Positions 25,131 through 33,227 of a stretch of 64,000 nt of DNA are shown in pieces. Both the position numbers and the translations under genes were made by a program. Positions within the stretch are counted from its first letter, which is position 1; every line of letters starts with the position of its first letter. This DNA is from Actinomycetota bacterium (GTDB taxonomy: Bacteria > Actinomycetota > Thermoleophilia > Solirubrobacterales > Solirubrobacteraceae), in assembly GCA_005885515.1 (NCBI GenBank), contig VAWK01000052.1, forward strand, positions 7,268 through 71,267, in the 5' to 3' direction. The notes under the pieces were generated by a model. It worked only from the letters and a program-made list of their open reading frames with translations, was not told where the DNA came from and searched no databases.

Positions 25131-25220
25131 CGGATGATCCTCGCAGGTCTCCGGCGGGCGGCCGCGGCCGGCGTGCCGGCTTGCGCTTGGCTGTCGCGCA
25201 CCCGGGTAGACGAACAGGCG

Positions 25221-25820
25221 ATGGCCGCCGCAACCACCCCCCTGAAGGCGCTGCAGGCGCTGCGCGGCGACGCGGCCGGCTGCCGCGCTTGCCCCCTGTG
25301 GCGCGGGGCAACGCAGACGGTCTTCGGGGAGGGCCCGCTCGACGCCCGCATCATGCTGGTCGGCGAGCAGCCTGGGGACCAGGAGGACCGCGCTGGCCAC
25401 CCGTTCGTCGGCCCCGCGGGGAGGGTGCTCGACCGGGCGCTCGCGGCGGCGCAGATCGACCGCTCGGCGGTGTTCACCACCAACGCCGTCAAGCATTTCA
25501 AGTATCGAACGCGCGGCAAGCGTCGCATCCACCAACGGCCGGGGGCGGAGGAGATCGGCGCCTGCCGGCAGTGGCTCGACAAGGAGATCGATCTGCTGCG
25601 GCCGGAGGTGATCGTCGCCCTCGGCGCCACGGCCGCGCACTCGCTGCTGGGTCGTGCCACCGCGATCGGTCCTAACCGCGGGCAGCTGCTGCACAGTCCC
25701 CCGTTCGACTGCTCCGTGCTCGTCACGGTCCACCCGTCGAGCGTGTTGCGGGAACGCGACAGCGAGTCGCGCAGCGCCGCGCTTGATGCGCTCGCCGCGG
25801 ATCTGCGCCGGGTCGCGTAG
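25221..25820 (+). CDS. udgX: UdgX family uracil-DNA binding protein/glycosylase
   Basis: 199 residues from ATG 25221. Family 4-type UDG fold with Cys ligands CRACPLW near residue 20, the GEQPGDQEDRAGHPFVGPAGRVLD active-site block, and the UdgX-specific insertion KRRIHQRP near residue 105-112. In the Mycobacterium smegmatis protein the His of KRRIH forms a covalent bond with the uracil site in DNA. The motif here is intact. The late HPSSVLR block closes the active site. It lacks any obvious operon partner; the gene ends 54 bases before a lipoprotein gene on the same strand. Confidence 0.92.
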   Translation: MAAATTPLKALQALRGDAAGCRACPLWRGATQTVFGEGPLDARIMLVGEQPGDQEDRAGHPFVGPAGRVLDRALAAAQIDRSAVFTTNAVKHFKYRTRGKRRIHQRPGAEEIGACRQWLDKEIDLLRPEVIVALGATAAHSLLGRATAIGPNRGQLLHSPPFDCSVLVTVHPSSVLRERDSESRSAALDALAADLRRVA

Positions 25821-25874
25821 TCGGCGGTCGAGCGGATGGGCGTCGCGAGCGACGCGCACACCTATGCTCCGGCC

Positions 25875-26822
25875 ATGCGCAGACTGGCCGTGGCGATGGT
25901 GGCGTGCGCGTTGCTCGCCGGCTGCGGTTCGTCCGGCGCGGGCGGCTCGCCCAAATCCGGCAAGGGAGCGGACACGTTCGTCGCGCATACGCCCAACGCG
26001 GTCATGCTCGTGCGGTGGATGCGAACCGGCCGCAGCGTCAGCGGCTCGCTCACAGAGGCGATCGCCAAGCGCGGCCGTCGCGGCGTCTCCTCGGCCGCCA
26101 AGTCGTTCACCGGCACGATCAACGGCAGAGGGCTGAGTTTGCAGCTCGGCGGCGAAGCGCTCGTGGGCCAGTTCGAAGGCGGCGGGTTCTCGCTGACGCT
26201 GCCGGGCGCGGAAGCCAGCGCGGTCGCGATCCGCTTCGAGCCCGGCCAGATCGCCGAATACGAGCGGGGCGCGGAAAAGCTGGCCCTGGCCGAGTACCCC
26301 TCTCCGTGCACGCTGTACCTGTCCGGGCGCGAAGCCGAGGTGGAGTTCAGGGGGCCCGGCGCGGCTCGGCATTGCGAGCAGTTCGTGCGGCGCTTCTCGG
26401 CGCAGGCGTGGACCACGACCGAACCCGCCGCGCCGCCTGAAAAGCGCACCGTCTGCAGCCTCGCGCGCGGCGATGAAAGCGTGGTCGTCACCGACGGCGG
26501 CGGCCAGCAGCAGGGGCGCGAAGATTGCACGTCGCTCTCACGCGAAGGCTGGGCGAGCGTCAGCGCGGGCGAAGCGCACGCGCAGGCGTGCGGCTCCTTG
26601 CCGGGGCCCGGCGCCCAGTTCGCGATCACGACCGCGGGCGGCGTGAGCTGCGCCGAAGCGCGCCGCGTGTTCGCCGACCTGTTCGCCGGCAGAGGGGCTA
26701 AGCACGAGGGGCGTGACGCCGCCGAAAGCTACACGGACGTGGACGGCTGGGCCTGCGGCAGCGGGGCCGGCGGCTTTGGTTGCCGGCGCTCGGCCGCCAG
26801 GATCAGCGCGACCGCGGAATAG
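25875..26822 (+). CDS. Hypothetical lipoprotein
   Basis: 315 residues from ATG 25875; the ORF start 25836 is out of the signal context. Signal peptide MRRLAVAMVACALLAGC with lipobox LLAGC (Cys at residue 17). The mature part begins with a Gly/Ser linker. Residues about 35-165 look like a compact beta-rich domain (FTGTINGRGLSLQLGGEALVG), and a second part has a run of Cys residues (about seven) suggestive of disulfides. The family is not known to me. Located between udgX and a convergent phosphatase-like gene. Confidence 0.75.
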   Translation: MRRLAVAMVACALLAGCGSSGAGGSPKSGKGADTFVAHTPNAVMLVRWMRTGRSVSGSLTEAIAKRGRRGVSSAAKSFTGTINGRGLSLQLGGEALVGQFEGGGFSLTLPGAEASAVAIRFEPGQIAEYERGAEKLALAEYPSPCTLYLSGREAEVEFRGPGAARHCEQFVRRFSAQAWTTTEPAAPPEKRTVCSLARGDESVVVTDGGGQQQGREDCTSLSREGWASVSAGEAHAQACGSLPGPGAQFAITTAGGVSCAEARRVFADLFAGRGAKHEGRDAAESYTDVDGWACGSGAGGFGCRRSAARISATAE

Positions 26823-26843
26823 TGCGCCGGCCCGCGCCTGCCC

Positions 26844-26905
26844 AATGGCCCGCGGTGAAGACCTTCATGGCCCCCGTTGACCACCTAATGGGCCCCGGTG
26901 AAGAC
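26844..26905. repeat. Degenerate duplication of the phosphatase gene 3' end
   Basis: AATGGCCCGCGGTGAAGAC (26844-26862) and AATGGGCCCCGGTGAAGAC (26887-26905) match at 17 of 19 bases with a 43-base period; a poorer third copy (ATGGCCCCCGTTGACCAC) lies between. The right copy contains the last codons and stop of the gene at 26885-28096. Confidence 0.7.
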
Positions 26906-28096
26906 GTCCGCCCCGAACACGCTCGGCACCGAGGCGGCATCGGCCAGTCGCGGCAGGCCCAGCAGCGACTCCCAGCTGGCCAGCGAGGAGTAGTGGTTGT
27001 AGGGGGTGGAGCTCACGGTACCCGGCTTGATGAATTGCGACAGCAGCACTGCGCCGACGCGCCCGCCGCCCGGTCCGGTGATTCCCGGCTCGGGCGAGCC
27101 CGGGCCGGGCATCTCTTCGCAGCAGGCTTCCGTTTCGGAGTTGGAGGCCTCGTCGAAGACGATCTCGAGCAGTCCGTGTTCGCGATAGGCCGGCGAGCCG
27201 GTTATCTTCGGAACCCACACTTCCAGGAAGCGATCGATGTCCGCCAGCGCGGATGCCCCGCTCGGCTCGTTGGTGCACGGGAAGTCGTGGCCGTCATCGC
27301 AAAGGTCGGGCGTGATGAACGAGAATCGCGGCGCCTTGCTCCCCGAGCTGAGATCGGTGGCCAGACCGGTCTCTCCCGGCAGCGCCGCGGCCGGCATGGC
27401 GCCATTGGGAGATCCGAGCGCGACCACGTGCTGGTCGCAGTAGGCCTGGTTGTCGATCACCGAGTGGAAGTAGACGAACGGGTTATGCCGCGTGGCGTAG
27501 CCGTCGCCGGCCTCCGCTTTCTGCGTCTGGTCGGTGCTTTCCAGGGCAGGATGACCGCACGCCGCGGCCTCGCGGCTTGAGTCGTTGCCCATGTCCTCCA
27601 TGTATGCCTTCCAGCTCTGCTTCGCGGCCGAGAGCTGCGTGCCGATGTTGGGCACCTCGGCCGGATACACACAGCCGGTGCCGGTCTCGACGCCGTTTGA
27701 CAGCATGGATGCCCCGGTGAAGTTGTCGAACCGGGGGCAGTCCGCCTGGTTCTCGGCGTTTGGCGGCTGGCCGGAGACGAGCGAGATGTAGTTGTCGTTG
27801 CTCTCGTGGCCGGTCGCGTAGTACTGCTGCAGCAGCGCCCCGCGTGACGGGAGCGTGCGCGCCAGGTACGGGTCGGCCGCAGGGTTGCCGAACGTGGCGC
27901 CATAGCCCTCGTTCTCGAGCACGATCACGAACACGTGGCGGATGCTCGGCGGCTTGAAGGCCGCCTGGGCGCATGCTGCGGCGGCGAGGGAGGCGCAGGC
28001 GAGCGACAGCGCGAGCGCTGCGGCCAGGCGGCGGAGCCGGCTCGTTCGCCCAAGCGCTAGGGAAGCCGCGGCGAAGGATGTGCGAGTGGAGCTCAT
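26885..28096 (-). CDS. Secreted phosphoesterase (alkaline/acid phosphatase-like, PF04185)
   Basis: 403 residues, ATG with GGAGGGG. N-terminal signal peptide (about residues 20-46, ending AQA) precedes the phosphoesterase fold: HVFVIVLENEGYGATFG at about residue 54-70, GHESNDNYISLVSGQ, then FVYFHSVIDN, FITPDLCDDGHD, and LLEIVFDEASNS, which carry the metal ligands Glu, Asn, Asp and His of this family (acid phosphatase/phospholipase C superfamily). About ten Cys suggest disulfides outside the cell. It follows the phospholipase C gene by 13 bases, so the two form one transcript for scavenging phosphate from organic esters. Confidence 0.88.
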   Translation of the reverse strand: MSSTRTSFAAASLALGRTSRLRRLAAALALSLACASLAAAACAQAAFKPPSIRHVFVIVLENEGYGATFGNPAADPYLARTLPSRGALLQQYYATGHESNDNYISLVSGQPPNAENQADCPRFDNFTGASMLSNGVETGTGCVYPAEVPNIGTQLSAAKQSWKAYMEDMGNDSSREAAACGHPALESTDQTQKAEAGDGYATRHNPFVYFHSVIDNQAYCDQHVVALGSPNGAMPAAALPGETGLATDLSSGSKAPRFSFITPDLCDDGHDFPCTNEPSGASALADIDRFLEVWVPKITGSPAYREHGLLEIVFDEASNSETEACCEEMPGPGSPEPGITGPGGGRVGAVLLSQFIKPGTVSSTPYNHYSSLASWESLLGLPRLADAASVPSVFGADVFTGAH

Positions 28097-28109
28097 GCGT
28101 CCCCTCCTG

Positions 28110-29558
28110 TCAGGTGCTCGTCGCTGCGCCGACCGGCACCGGCGGTTCGGCTAGCGCTGGCGGCTGCAGCAGCGCCGCATGGTCGAGGTCGAGGAAATCC
28201 TTCACGGTGGCGGCATTGGCGTCGCGGTAGGTCAGCGCCGGCAGGTTCCACTTGGCCTCGATCGTCGCGAGCACCGAGGTGTGGTCGTGGACCACATTGG
28301 TGACCGCTTTGGGCTTCGCGTGAGGCGAGGCCACGATTGCGGGCACGCGGGGGCCGTATATGTCATAGCCTCCCGGCACGTCGCCGGGACCGAGCTGCGG
28401 GGGGATGGAGTCTGGCGCGATCGCGGCCGGTGGCGGGACGTGGTCGTAGTAGCCGCCGTGCTCGTCATAGGTGTAAATGAGCAGCGTGCGCGGCCACGCG
28501 GGCGAGTGCAGCACGGCGTTGAGCGTTCGATAGGCCCAGTACTCGCCGTAGGCCATGTCCTGGGGATTCTCCTCGGAGCCGCCCGTCGTTTCGAGCTTTT
28601 CGGCCAGCGGCGCGAGCGTCGGCACGGTGGCGAGGCTCGAGCCGACGACGCCGAGCACGCCGAACTCCGGGTCGACGAGGCTCACCGCCGGCAGGTTGCC
28701 GCTGGCGCAGTCGGCGTAGAACTGTGCGATCGGCACGATGTTGCTCGGGTATTTCTCGATCGTCGAGGGGATGATCCCTGTCGAGGGCAGGTCGGTGAAG
28801 TAGTTGCGCCAGCTGATTCCGTAGTGCTCCAGGCGATCCCAGATCGTGCCGTTGGGGGGCGGCGGGTCTTTGAGGCTTTCGTTGTCCGTCGAGATGTTCC
28901 CGTACGCCGTGCCGGCCATCAGGAAGCGGCGGTTCGGATAGGTCTGGCACGGCGCCGAGCAGAACCAGTCGTTGGCGAGCGTGAACGTGCGCGCCAGCGA
29001 GTAGGCGAACGGCAGCACCGCGGCGGTCCAGTAGCCCATCGGCTGCACGTCGTGCACCGAAGCGACGAAGCCGTCCATCTTGCCTCCGTCGATCTGCTCG
29101 TGCGTGGCGTTCCAGCTCTGGGAGACGTGGGGACCCTGAGCCGTGGAGGGGAACGGGAACGAGCGTACCGGCCCTTCAGGCCCAGGGTTGCTGTTGAGCG
29201 CCACGCCGGCCGCGTTGAACCTCAGACCCTTCGCTTGCGGCTGGCCGGAGATCGCCAGCGCGCCCAGCAGGTTGTCGAAGGAGTGGTTCTCCATCATGAC
29301 CACCACGACGTGGTCGAAGGGCAGGGCGGCCGTGGGGGTGCCCGCCGGCCGCTTGGGGTCCGGCAGGCTGTCGGGCTGGCGGATCGTCGCTCCGGCGGCA
29401 AGCGCCGCCCGCCACAGGCCGCCGGCGCTGGACATGCCGGCGAGCGCCGCTCCCAGCGAGCCGCCGCGACGCAGGAAGCTGCGCCGGGTCAGCTTCTGCT
29501 CGAGCGGGTGTTCGAAAACGTGCAAGGAGTTGTCCCCAAAGCCAAGCGCGGCAGCCAT
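28110..29558 (-). CDS. Tat-exported phospholipase C (phosphoesterase family)
   Basis: 482 residues from ATG 29558; the ORF extension to 29666 runs into an AT-rich promoter region. Twin-arginine signal TRRSFLRRGGSLGAALAG at about residue 24-41. Catalytic block FDHVVVVMMENHSFDNLLG near residue 87-105 supplies Glu/Asn metal ligands, with TYDEHGGYYDHVPPP further on (about residue 360) and PRVPAIVASPHAK after that. These are the hallmarks of bacterial non-specific phospholipase C, which releases phosphoalcohols from phospholipids. Together with the downstream phosphatase it would free phosphate. Such genes often belong to the phosphate starvation response; the promoter here has unusual TGACATG repeats. 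Confidence 0.93.
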   Translation of the reverse strand: MAAALGFGDNSLHVFEHPLEQKLTRRSFLRRGGSLGAALAGMSSAGGLWRAALAAGATIRQPDSLPDPKRPAGTPTAALPFDHVVVVMMENHSFDNLLGALAISGQPQAKGLRFNAAGVALNSNPGPEGPVRSFPFPSTAQGPHVSQSWNATHEQIDGGKMDGFVASVHDVQPMGYWTAAVLPFAYSLARTFTLANDWFCSAPCQTYPNRRFLMAGTAYGNISTDNESLKDPPPPNGTIWDRLEHYGISWRNYFTDLPSTGIIPSTIEKYPSNIVPIAQFYADCASGNLPAVSLVDPEFGVLGVVGSSLATVPTLAPLAEKLETTGGSEENPQDMAYGEYWAYRTLNAVLHSPAWPRTLLIYTYDEHGGYYDHVPPPAAIAPDSIPPQLGPGDVPGGYDIYGPRVPAIVASPHAKPKAVTNVVHDHTSVLATIEAKWNLPALTYRDANAATVKDFLDLDHAALLQPPALAEPPVPVGAATST

Positions 29559-29609
29559 CTTCGTTCGGGCTGCCGTGCCGACCGTGAATATTCTGCGACA
29601 AAACCCGAT

Positions 29610-29671
29610 TTGACATGGAAATAATTGACAGAAATTTTCTCTGACATGGAGAAATCTGTTTGACATGAAAT
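29610..29671. promoter_or_regulatory. AT-rich phospholipase C promoter with TGACATG repeats
   Basis: TTGACATGG at 29610, TTGACAG at 29625, CTGACATGG at 29641, TTGACATGA at 29660: four related elements at 15-19 base spacing within an AT-rich block that stands out in this GC-rich window, 52-113 bases upstream of the phospholipase C ATG. On the coding (minus) strand they read ATGTCA. Confidence 0.5.
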
Positions 29672-29749
29672 CTCCACGCCGATGACGTGAAAGCGTGAGC
29701 GCGCTCGCAGCGCGGGTCGCTGCGGTTTACCTCGCAACCCCCAACGCGG

Positions 29750-29786
29750 CGGCGGCCGGCGTCGCGATTCGCGACACCGGCCGCCG
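29750..29786. terminator. Very strong hairpin between pstS remnant and phospholipase C promoter
   Basis: Sixteen base pairs with a single C/A mismatch: outer arms CGGCGGCCGG / CCGGCCGCCG and inner GTCGCG-ATT-CGCGAC. There is no long T run. Position downstream of the pstS remnant (minus strand) fits a factor-assisted terminator that insulates the next promoter. Confidence 0.5.
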
Positions 29787-29800
29787 TCTCCCCTCCTCGT

Positions 29801-29877
29801 CCTAGTGCTGGTTTTAGCCCGCCTGGAGCGACCTGACTGGACCTAGTGCTGGTTCAACCCGCCTGCAGCGCCCTGAC
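29801..29877. repeat. Tandem duplication of the pstS-remnant 3' end
   Basis: CCTAGTGCTGGTTTTAGCCCGCCTGGAGCG... (29801-29837) is followed by CCTAGTGCTGGTTCAACCCGCCTGCAGCG... (29842-29877), alike at about 30 positions. The second copy contains the gene's stop codon and last residues (RALQAG); the first is a non-coding echo of it. Confidence 0.8.
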
Positions 29878-30450
29878 CGATTTGATGCCGGCCTTCAGAA
29901 CCACCTTCGGGATCGGGGCGAAGTCGAGCTGCGCGCCGAACGCTTGGCCGCCCGTCATCGCGTAGTAGATCCAGCTCGCAAGCGCCGCGTGCTGGGGTGC
30001 GGCCTTGGGGACGATGCAGTAGGTGAAGGTGGACAGGGGATACGCTTGTGCGTACTTCTTCGGCAGGTTGACAATGTGCATTTCGTTGTTTGCCGGCACG
30101 TGCTTGACCGGCGCGGCAGCGTTCTGGATGTTTTTGAGGTTCGGGTACTCGAACTTACCTGCCGCGTTCTGAAGTGCCGCCGCGTTGAGACCGTGGGCGA
30201 TGATGTAGGACGCGGAGATGTAGCCGAGCGCGCCGCCGGTCGACGAGACCACGGCCGTCACACCTTGGTTGCCTTTACCACCTACGCCTGCCGGGAAGCT
30301 CACCGTTGTGGCGGTACCTACCTGGCGCCTCCACGTCGAGCTGATGCGGGACAGGTAGTCGGTGAAGGCGTAGGTGTCCCCGGCGCAGGGTTGCTCGTTT
30401 TCGACACGAGCGTCTACAACGCGCATCGGTAGCGCCAGCGCAGGCGACAC
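29854..30450 (-). pseudogene. 5'-truncated PstS-like phosphate-binding protein
   Basis: 198 codons open from a GTG. It aligns with the second half of PstS proteins: GDTYAFTDYLSRISSTWRRQVG, then the GVGGKGNQGVTAVV and GGALGYIS phosphate-site region, and the C-terminal helices to KSVRALQAG. The intact PstS in this window (53613-54698) has the matching blocks GFTGFLAAVD and TGAKGNAGV. The N-terminal domain, signal peptide and lipobox are missing, and only 28 bases separate the open frame from the ABC-2 permease gene, so about half the gene seems deleted. Not exported as it stands. Confidence 0.8.
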
Positions 30451-30478
30451 CGACCGGCTCGCAGCGACCCGGTCGCGA

Positions 30479-31255
30479 TCAGGAGGAGGCTTCGGCCCGG
30501 CGCAGGCCGCCGCGCGCCCACAGCGCGAACAGCGCCACCAGGCCCACCGCCACCGCGAAGGCGAGCGCGACGTGGGCAGGGCTGCCGGAGATGAACCCGC
30601 GCGCGGCCTGGATCAGCGCCGTCGCCGGATTGACCGACGCGACGGCGTGAATCCAGCCGGTGAGGAGCTTGAGCGGCACGTAAACGGGGGCCAGGAACAG
30701 GATCAGAAACACCGGGATCTGCATCAGGGGGCCGCCCTGGATCGAGCGGATGCGCATCGCCACGCCGGTCGCCCACAGGGTCGCTGCGACGTTGACGATC
30801 AGCGCGAGCCCGTATAGCCCGAACAGGTCGACGCCGTCGCCGTCGATCCTCATCCCGGCGATCAGGGCGACGATGGTGAGCAGCGCCCACGTGATCAGCG
30901 CCCGGGTGAGGGCGGCGAGCGCGTAGCCGACCACTATCCCGCCGCGACGCGGCGCCGCCAGCATGATTCGCCGGGCGACGCCTCCCTCGAAGTCGGCGGC
31001 GACCGCGAACCCGGTGAAGACGCCGCCGAAGGCGGCGGACTGCAGCAGCACGAACACGAACTGGAAGGCCGTGTAGCCGCTGCGGAAGTCGAAGTTGGGG
31101 ACGTTGCCGATCGTCGACAGGCCGCCGGCGAAGGCGGTGAAGAAGAACAGCGGAAAGACGATCGAGGGAACCAGGAACGCCGGGTTCGTGAGGAAGTTGT
31201 GGATCGCCCGCCAGGCGACGGCGAGGGCGACCGAGCGGGAGCTTGCGCGGCTCAT
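30479..31255 (-). CDS. ABC-2 type transporter permease
   Basis: 258 residues, ATG overlapping the upstream stop (ATGA). Six predicted membrane segments (about 25-45, 60-85, 105-130, 138-160, 172-192, 228-248) in the ABC2_membrane pattern; the LMQIPVFLILFLAPVYVPLKLLTGW segment is typical. It pairs with the second permease (31252-32040) and the ATPase (32037-33062) as a drug or lipid exporter of DrrAB type. Probably last gene of the operon. Confidence 0.88.
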   Translation of the reverse strand: MSRASSRSVALAVAWRAIHNFLTNPAFLVPSIVFPLFFFTAFAGGLSTIGNVPNFDFRSGYTAFQFVFVLLQSAAFGGVFTGFAVAADFEGGVARRIMLAAPRRGGIVVGYALAALTRALITWALLTIVALIAGMRIDGDGVDLFGLYGLALIVNVAATLWATGVAMRIRSIQGGPLMQIPVFLILFLAPVYVPLKLLTGWIHAVASVNPATALIQAARGFISGSPAHVALAFAVAVGLVALFALWARGGLRRAEASS

Positions 31256-32040
31256 GTGCGCTCCAGCCTGTTCCTCAGGGCGACGCTCGCGGCCACCATC
31301 GCGGCTAGTGCGATCGCGGCGGCGAGGCCGAACCCGAGCTCCAGCGCCTGGGCGTTCCAGCCCGTGATCAGCAGCGAGCGGATCGCCTCGATCAGATAGG
31401 AGACGGGGTTGTAGGTCGCCACTTCGCGGAACCAGACCGTGTGGATGAGGTTGCGGGGCAGGCTCATCGAGGAGAGAAAGAGGGTCACGAACAGGACCGG
31501 AAACAGGCCTTGCACCGCCTCGCCTGAGCCGGTGCGCAGGGCCGCGAACAATCCGATCGCGCCGAAGCCGAGCGTGATCAGAATGGCCAGCGCGAAGATG
31601 ACCGCCACGCCGGCTGCGCCGGCGGCGAAGCTGGCCCCGGCGACGAGCCCGACCAGGATGTAGGTGGTCGCCTGGGCGAGGGCGGTCACGATCGCGCCGG
31701 CGAGCAGTCCCGCGAGCAGCGCCGGGCCGCGCAGGGGCGTGAGCGCGAGCCGGTTGAGGAACCCGCTCTCGATGTCGCGCGCGAGATCCGTTCCGGCGTT
31801 CATCACGGAAAACAGCGCGCCCTGCATGAACGGGATCGCGAGGGCGAACGTGAGGTAGGAGTGGGTCGGGAAGCCCGGGATGCGCGTCGCCCGCTGCAGC
31901 CCGCCGGTGTTCACCGCCAGCAGGAACAGGGGGAAGATGAACGCCGGCACCAGCTGGGCGGGCTGGCGGAGCGTGCGCACCACCGAGCGGCGCGCGAGCG
32001 TCCGGACCTGCGTGCCGAGCAAGCGCCGGCGCGGGCTCAT
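31252..32040 (-). CDS. ABC-2 type transporter permease
   Basis: 262 residues from ATG 32040, which overlaps the ATPase stop by ATGA; the ORF track start at 32526 lies inside the ATPase gene. Six membrane segments in the ABC-2 pattern, with ESGFLNRLALTPLRGPALLAG in the cytoplasmic loop and SSMSLPRNLIHTVWFREVATYNPVSYLIEAIRSLL near the end, the characteristic DrrB-like block. Related to the other permease; the two likely form a heterodimer. Confidence 0.9.
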   Translation of the reverse strand: MSPRRRLLGTQVRTLARRSVVRTLRQPAQLVPAFIFPLFLLAVNTGGLQRATRIPGFPTHSYLTFALAIPFMQGALFSVMNAGTDLARDIESGFLNRLALTPLRGPALLAGLLAGAIVTALAQATTYILVGLVAGASFAAGAAGVAVIFALAILITLGFGAIGLFAALRTGSGEAVQGLFPVLFVTLFLSSMSLPRNLIHTVWFREVATYNPVSYLIEAIRSLLITGWNAQALELGFGLAAAIALAAMVAASVALRNRLERT

Positions 32041-33062
32041 GCGGTCGCCCCGCTGTGTGCCGCGATAGGCTCGCGGTTGGCGGCCTCCTCCGGCTGTGGC
32101 TGGTCTCCGGCGCCCTCGAGCGACCGGCCGGTCTTGGCCAGGAAGACGTCGTCCAGGGAGGGCGCGTGCAGCTGGATGTGCTCCACCGCGATGTGCTCGG
32201 CGTCGAGCGCGCGCACCACCTCGGCGAGGTCGCGCTCTCCGCCGCGCAGGCGCACCGCGACGCCGTTTGGCGAGGCGCCGGTGGGCTCGCCGAAGCGCGC
32301 GAGCACCGCCGCCAGCGGACCCCGCTGACCCGCGTCGAGCGGCACGACCTCGACGCTCGGCCGGCCGATCTGGCTCTTGAGCTGCGCCGGCGTGCCTTCC
32401 GCCACGATGCGGCCGTGGTCGATGATGCCGACGCGGTCGGCGAGCACGTCTGCCTCCTCCAGATACTGCGTGGTCAGGAACACGGTCACGCCGTCGTCGG
32501 CGGCGAGCCGGCTGACCTCTTGCCACAGCGCCGCGCGGCTCTGGATGTCAAGCCCCGTCGTGGGCTCGTCAAGGAACAGGATCCGCGGCCGGTGCACGAG
32601 CGCGAGCGCCAGGTCCAGGCGCCGCTTCATGCCGCCCGAGTACCCGCCGACCTTGCGGTCGGCGGCTTCGCGCAGCCCGATGCGCTCCAGCAGCTCCTCG
32701 CCGCGAGCGGCCCGCTCAGCGCGCGGGAGCCCGTGCAGCGCCGTCTGCAGGCGCATGTGCTCGCGCCCGGTCAGCAGCGGGTCAAGCGCGGCCTCCTGCA
32801 GAGCCGCTCCGATCGCCGCGCGCACGGCAGGCCCCTCTCTGACCACGTCGTAGCCGGCCACGCGGGCGCTGCCGGCGGTCGGCGGCAGCAGGGTCGTGAG
32901 CATCAGCGTGGTCGTCGACTTTCCCGCCCCGTTCGGTCCGAGGAACCCGTAGATCTCGCCGGGTGCCACGTGCAGGTCGATGCCGTCGACCGCCCGGGGG
33001 CCTTTCTTGAACTCACGCACGAGGGCGGAGGCCTCGATGCTGGCAGGCCGCGAGGGGATCAT
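32037..33062 (-). CDS. DrrA-like ABC transporter ATP-binding protein
   Basis: 341 residues, ATG start. Walker A GPNGAGKST at about residue 43, signature YSGGMKRRLDLA, Walker B ILFLDEPTTGLD and the H-loop TTQYLEEAD; after about residue 225 the DrrA-type C-terminal domain (VEVVPLDAGQRGPLAAVLARF ... LDDVFLAKTGRSLEG). Family exports antibiotics such as daunorubicin, or lipids. First gene of a three-gene operon with ATGA overlaps. A perfect 25-base operator-like palindrome lies 56-80 bases upstream, but no regulator gene is adjacent. Confidence 0.93.
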   Translation of the reverse strand: MIPSRPASIEASALVREFKKGPRAVDGIDLHVAPGEIYGFLGPNGAGKSTTTLMLTTLLPPTAGSARVAGYDVVREGPAVRAAIGAALQEAALDPLLTGREHMRLQTALHGLPRAERAARGEELLERIGLREAADRKVGGYSGGMKRRLDLALALVHRPRILFLDEPTTGLDIQSRAALWQEVSRLAADDGVTVFLTTQYLEEADVLADRVGIIDHGRIVAEGTPAQLKSQIGRPSVEVVPLDAGQRGPLAAVLARFGEPTGASPNGVAVRLRGGERDLAEVVRALDAEHIAVEHIQLHAPSLDDVFLAKTGRSLEGAGDQPQPEEAANREPIAAHSGATA

Positions 33063-33117
33063 CGCAAGGCTCCTTTGGTCGGCTCTGTGAACGCTCTACG
33101 CACAATAGCTCCGAGCA

Positions 33118-33142
33118 GAATGATTTATACCATAAATCATTC
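33118..33142. promoter_or_regulatory. Perfect 25-base palindromic operator
   Basis: GAATGATTTAT-ACC-ATAAATCATTC: 11-base perfect arms around 3 bases, AT-rich in a GC-rich setting. It lies between the ABC exporter operon (ATG 33062, minus) and the aminotransferase gene (plus). Size fits a TetR, MarR or PadR dimer site; the regulator is not encoded next to it. Confidence 0.75.
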
Positions 33143-33227
33143 CATGTGCTCATGATCTCGTCTGCGCGGCCCCACGGGGCCGGTGCCGACGAGGCTACAA
33201 GCGGTCAGGCTGCGTACGCTTCAGACG

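Noticed and set aside
25131-26372. N-terminal extension of the flippase-like ORF (24021-26372)
   Set aside because: Antisense to udgX and a lipoprotein gene; the membrane protein begins at 25130.
28179-29624. 481-codon plus-strand ORF
   Set aside because: Shadow of the phospholipase C gene, no motif.
29559-29700. AT-rich block as replication origin
   Set aside because: No DnaA-box cluster and no dnaA/dnaN neighbours; better explained as the phospholipase C promoter.
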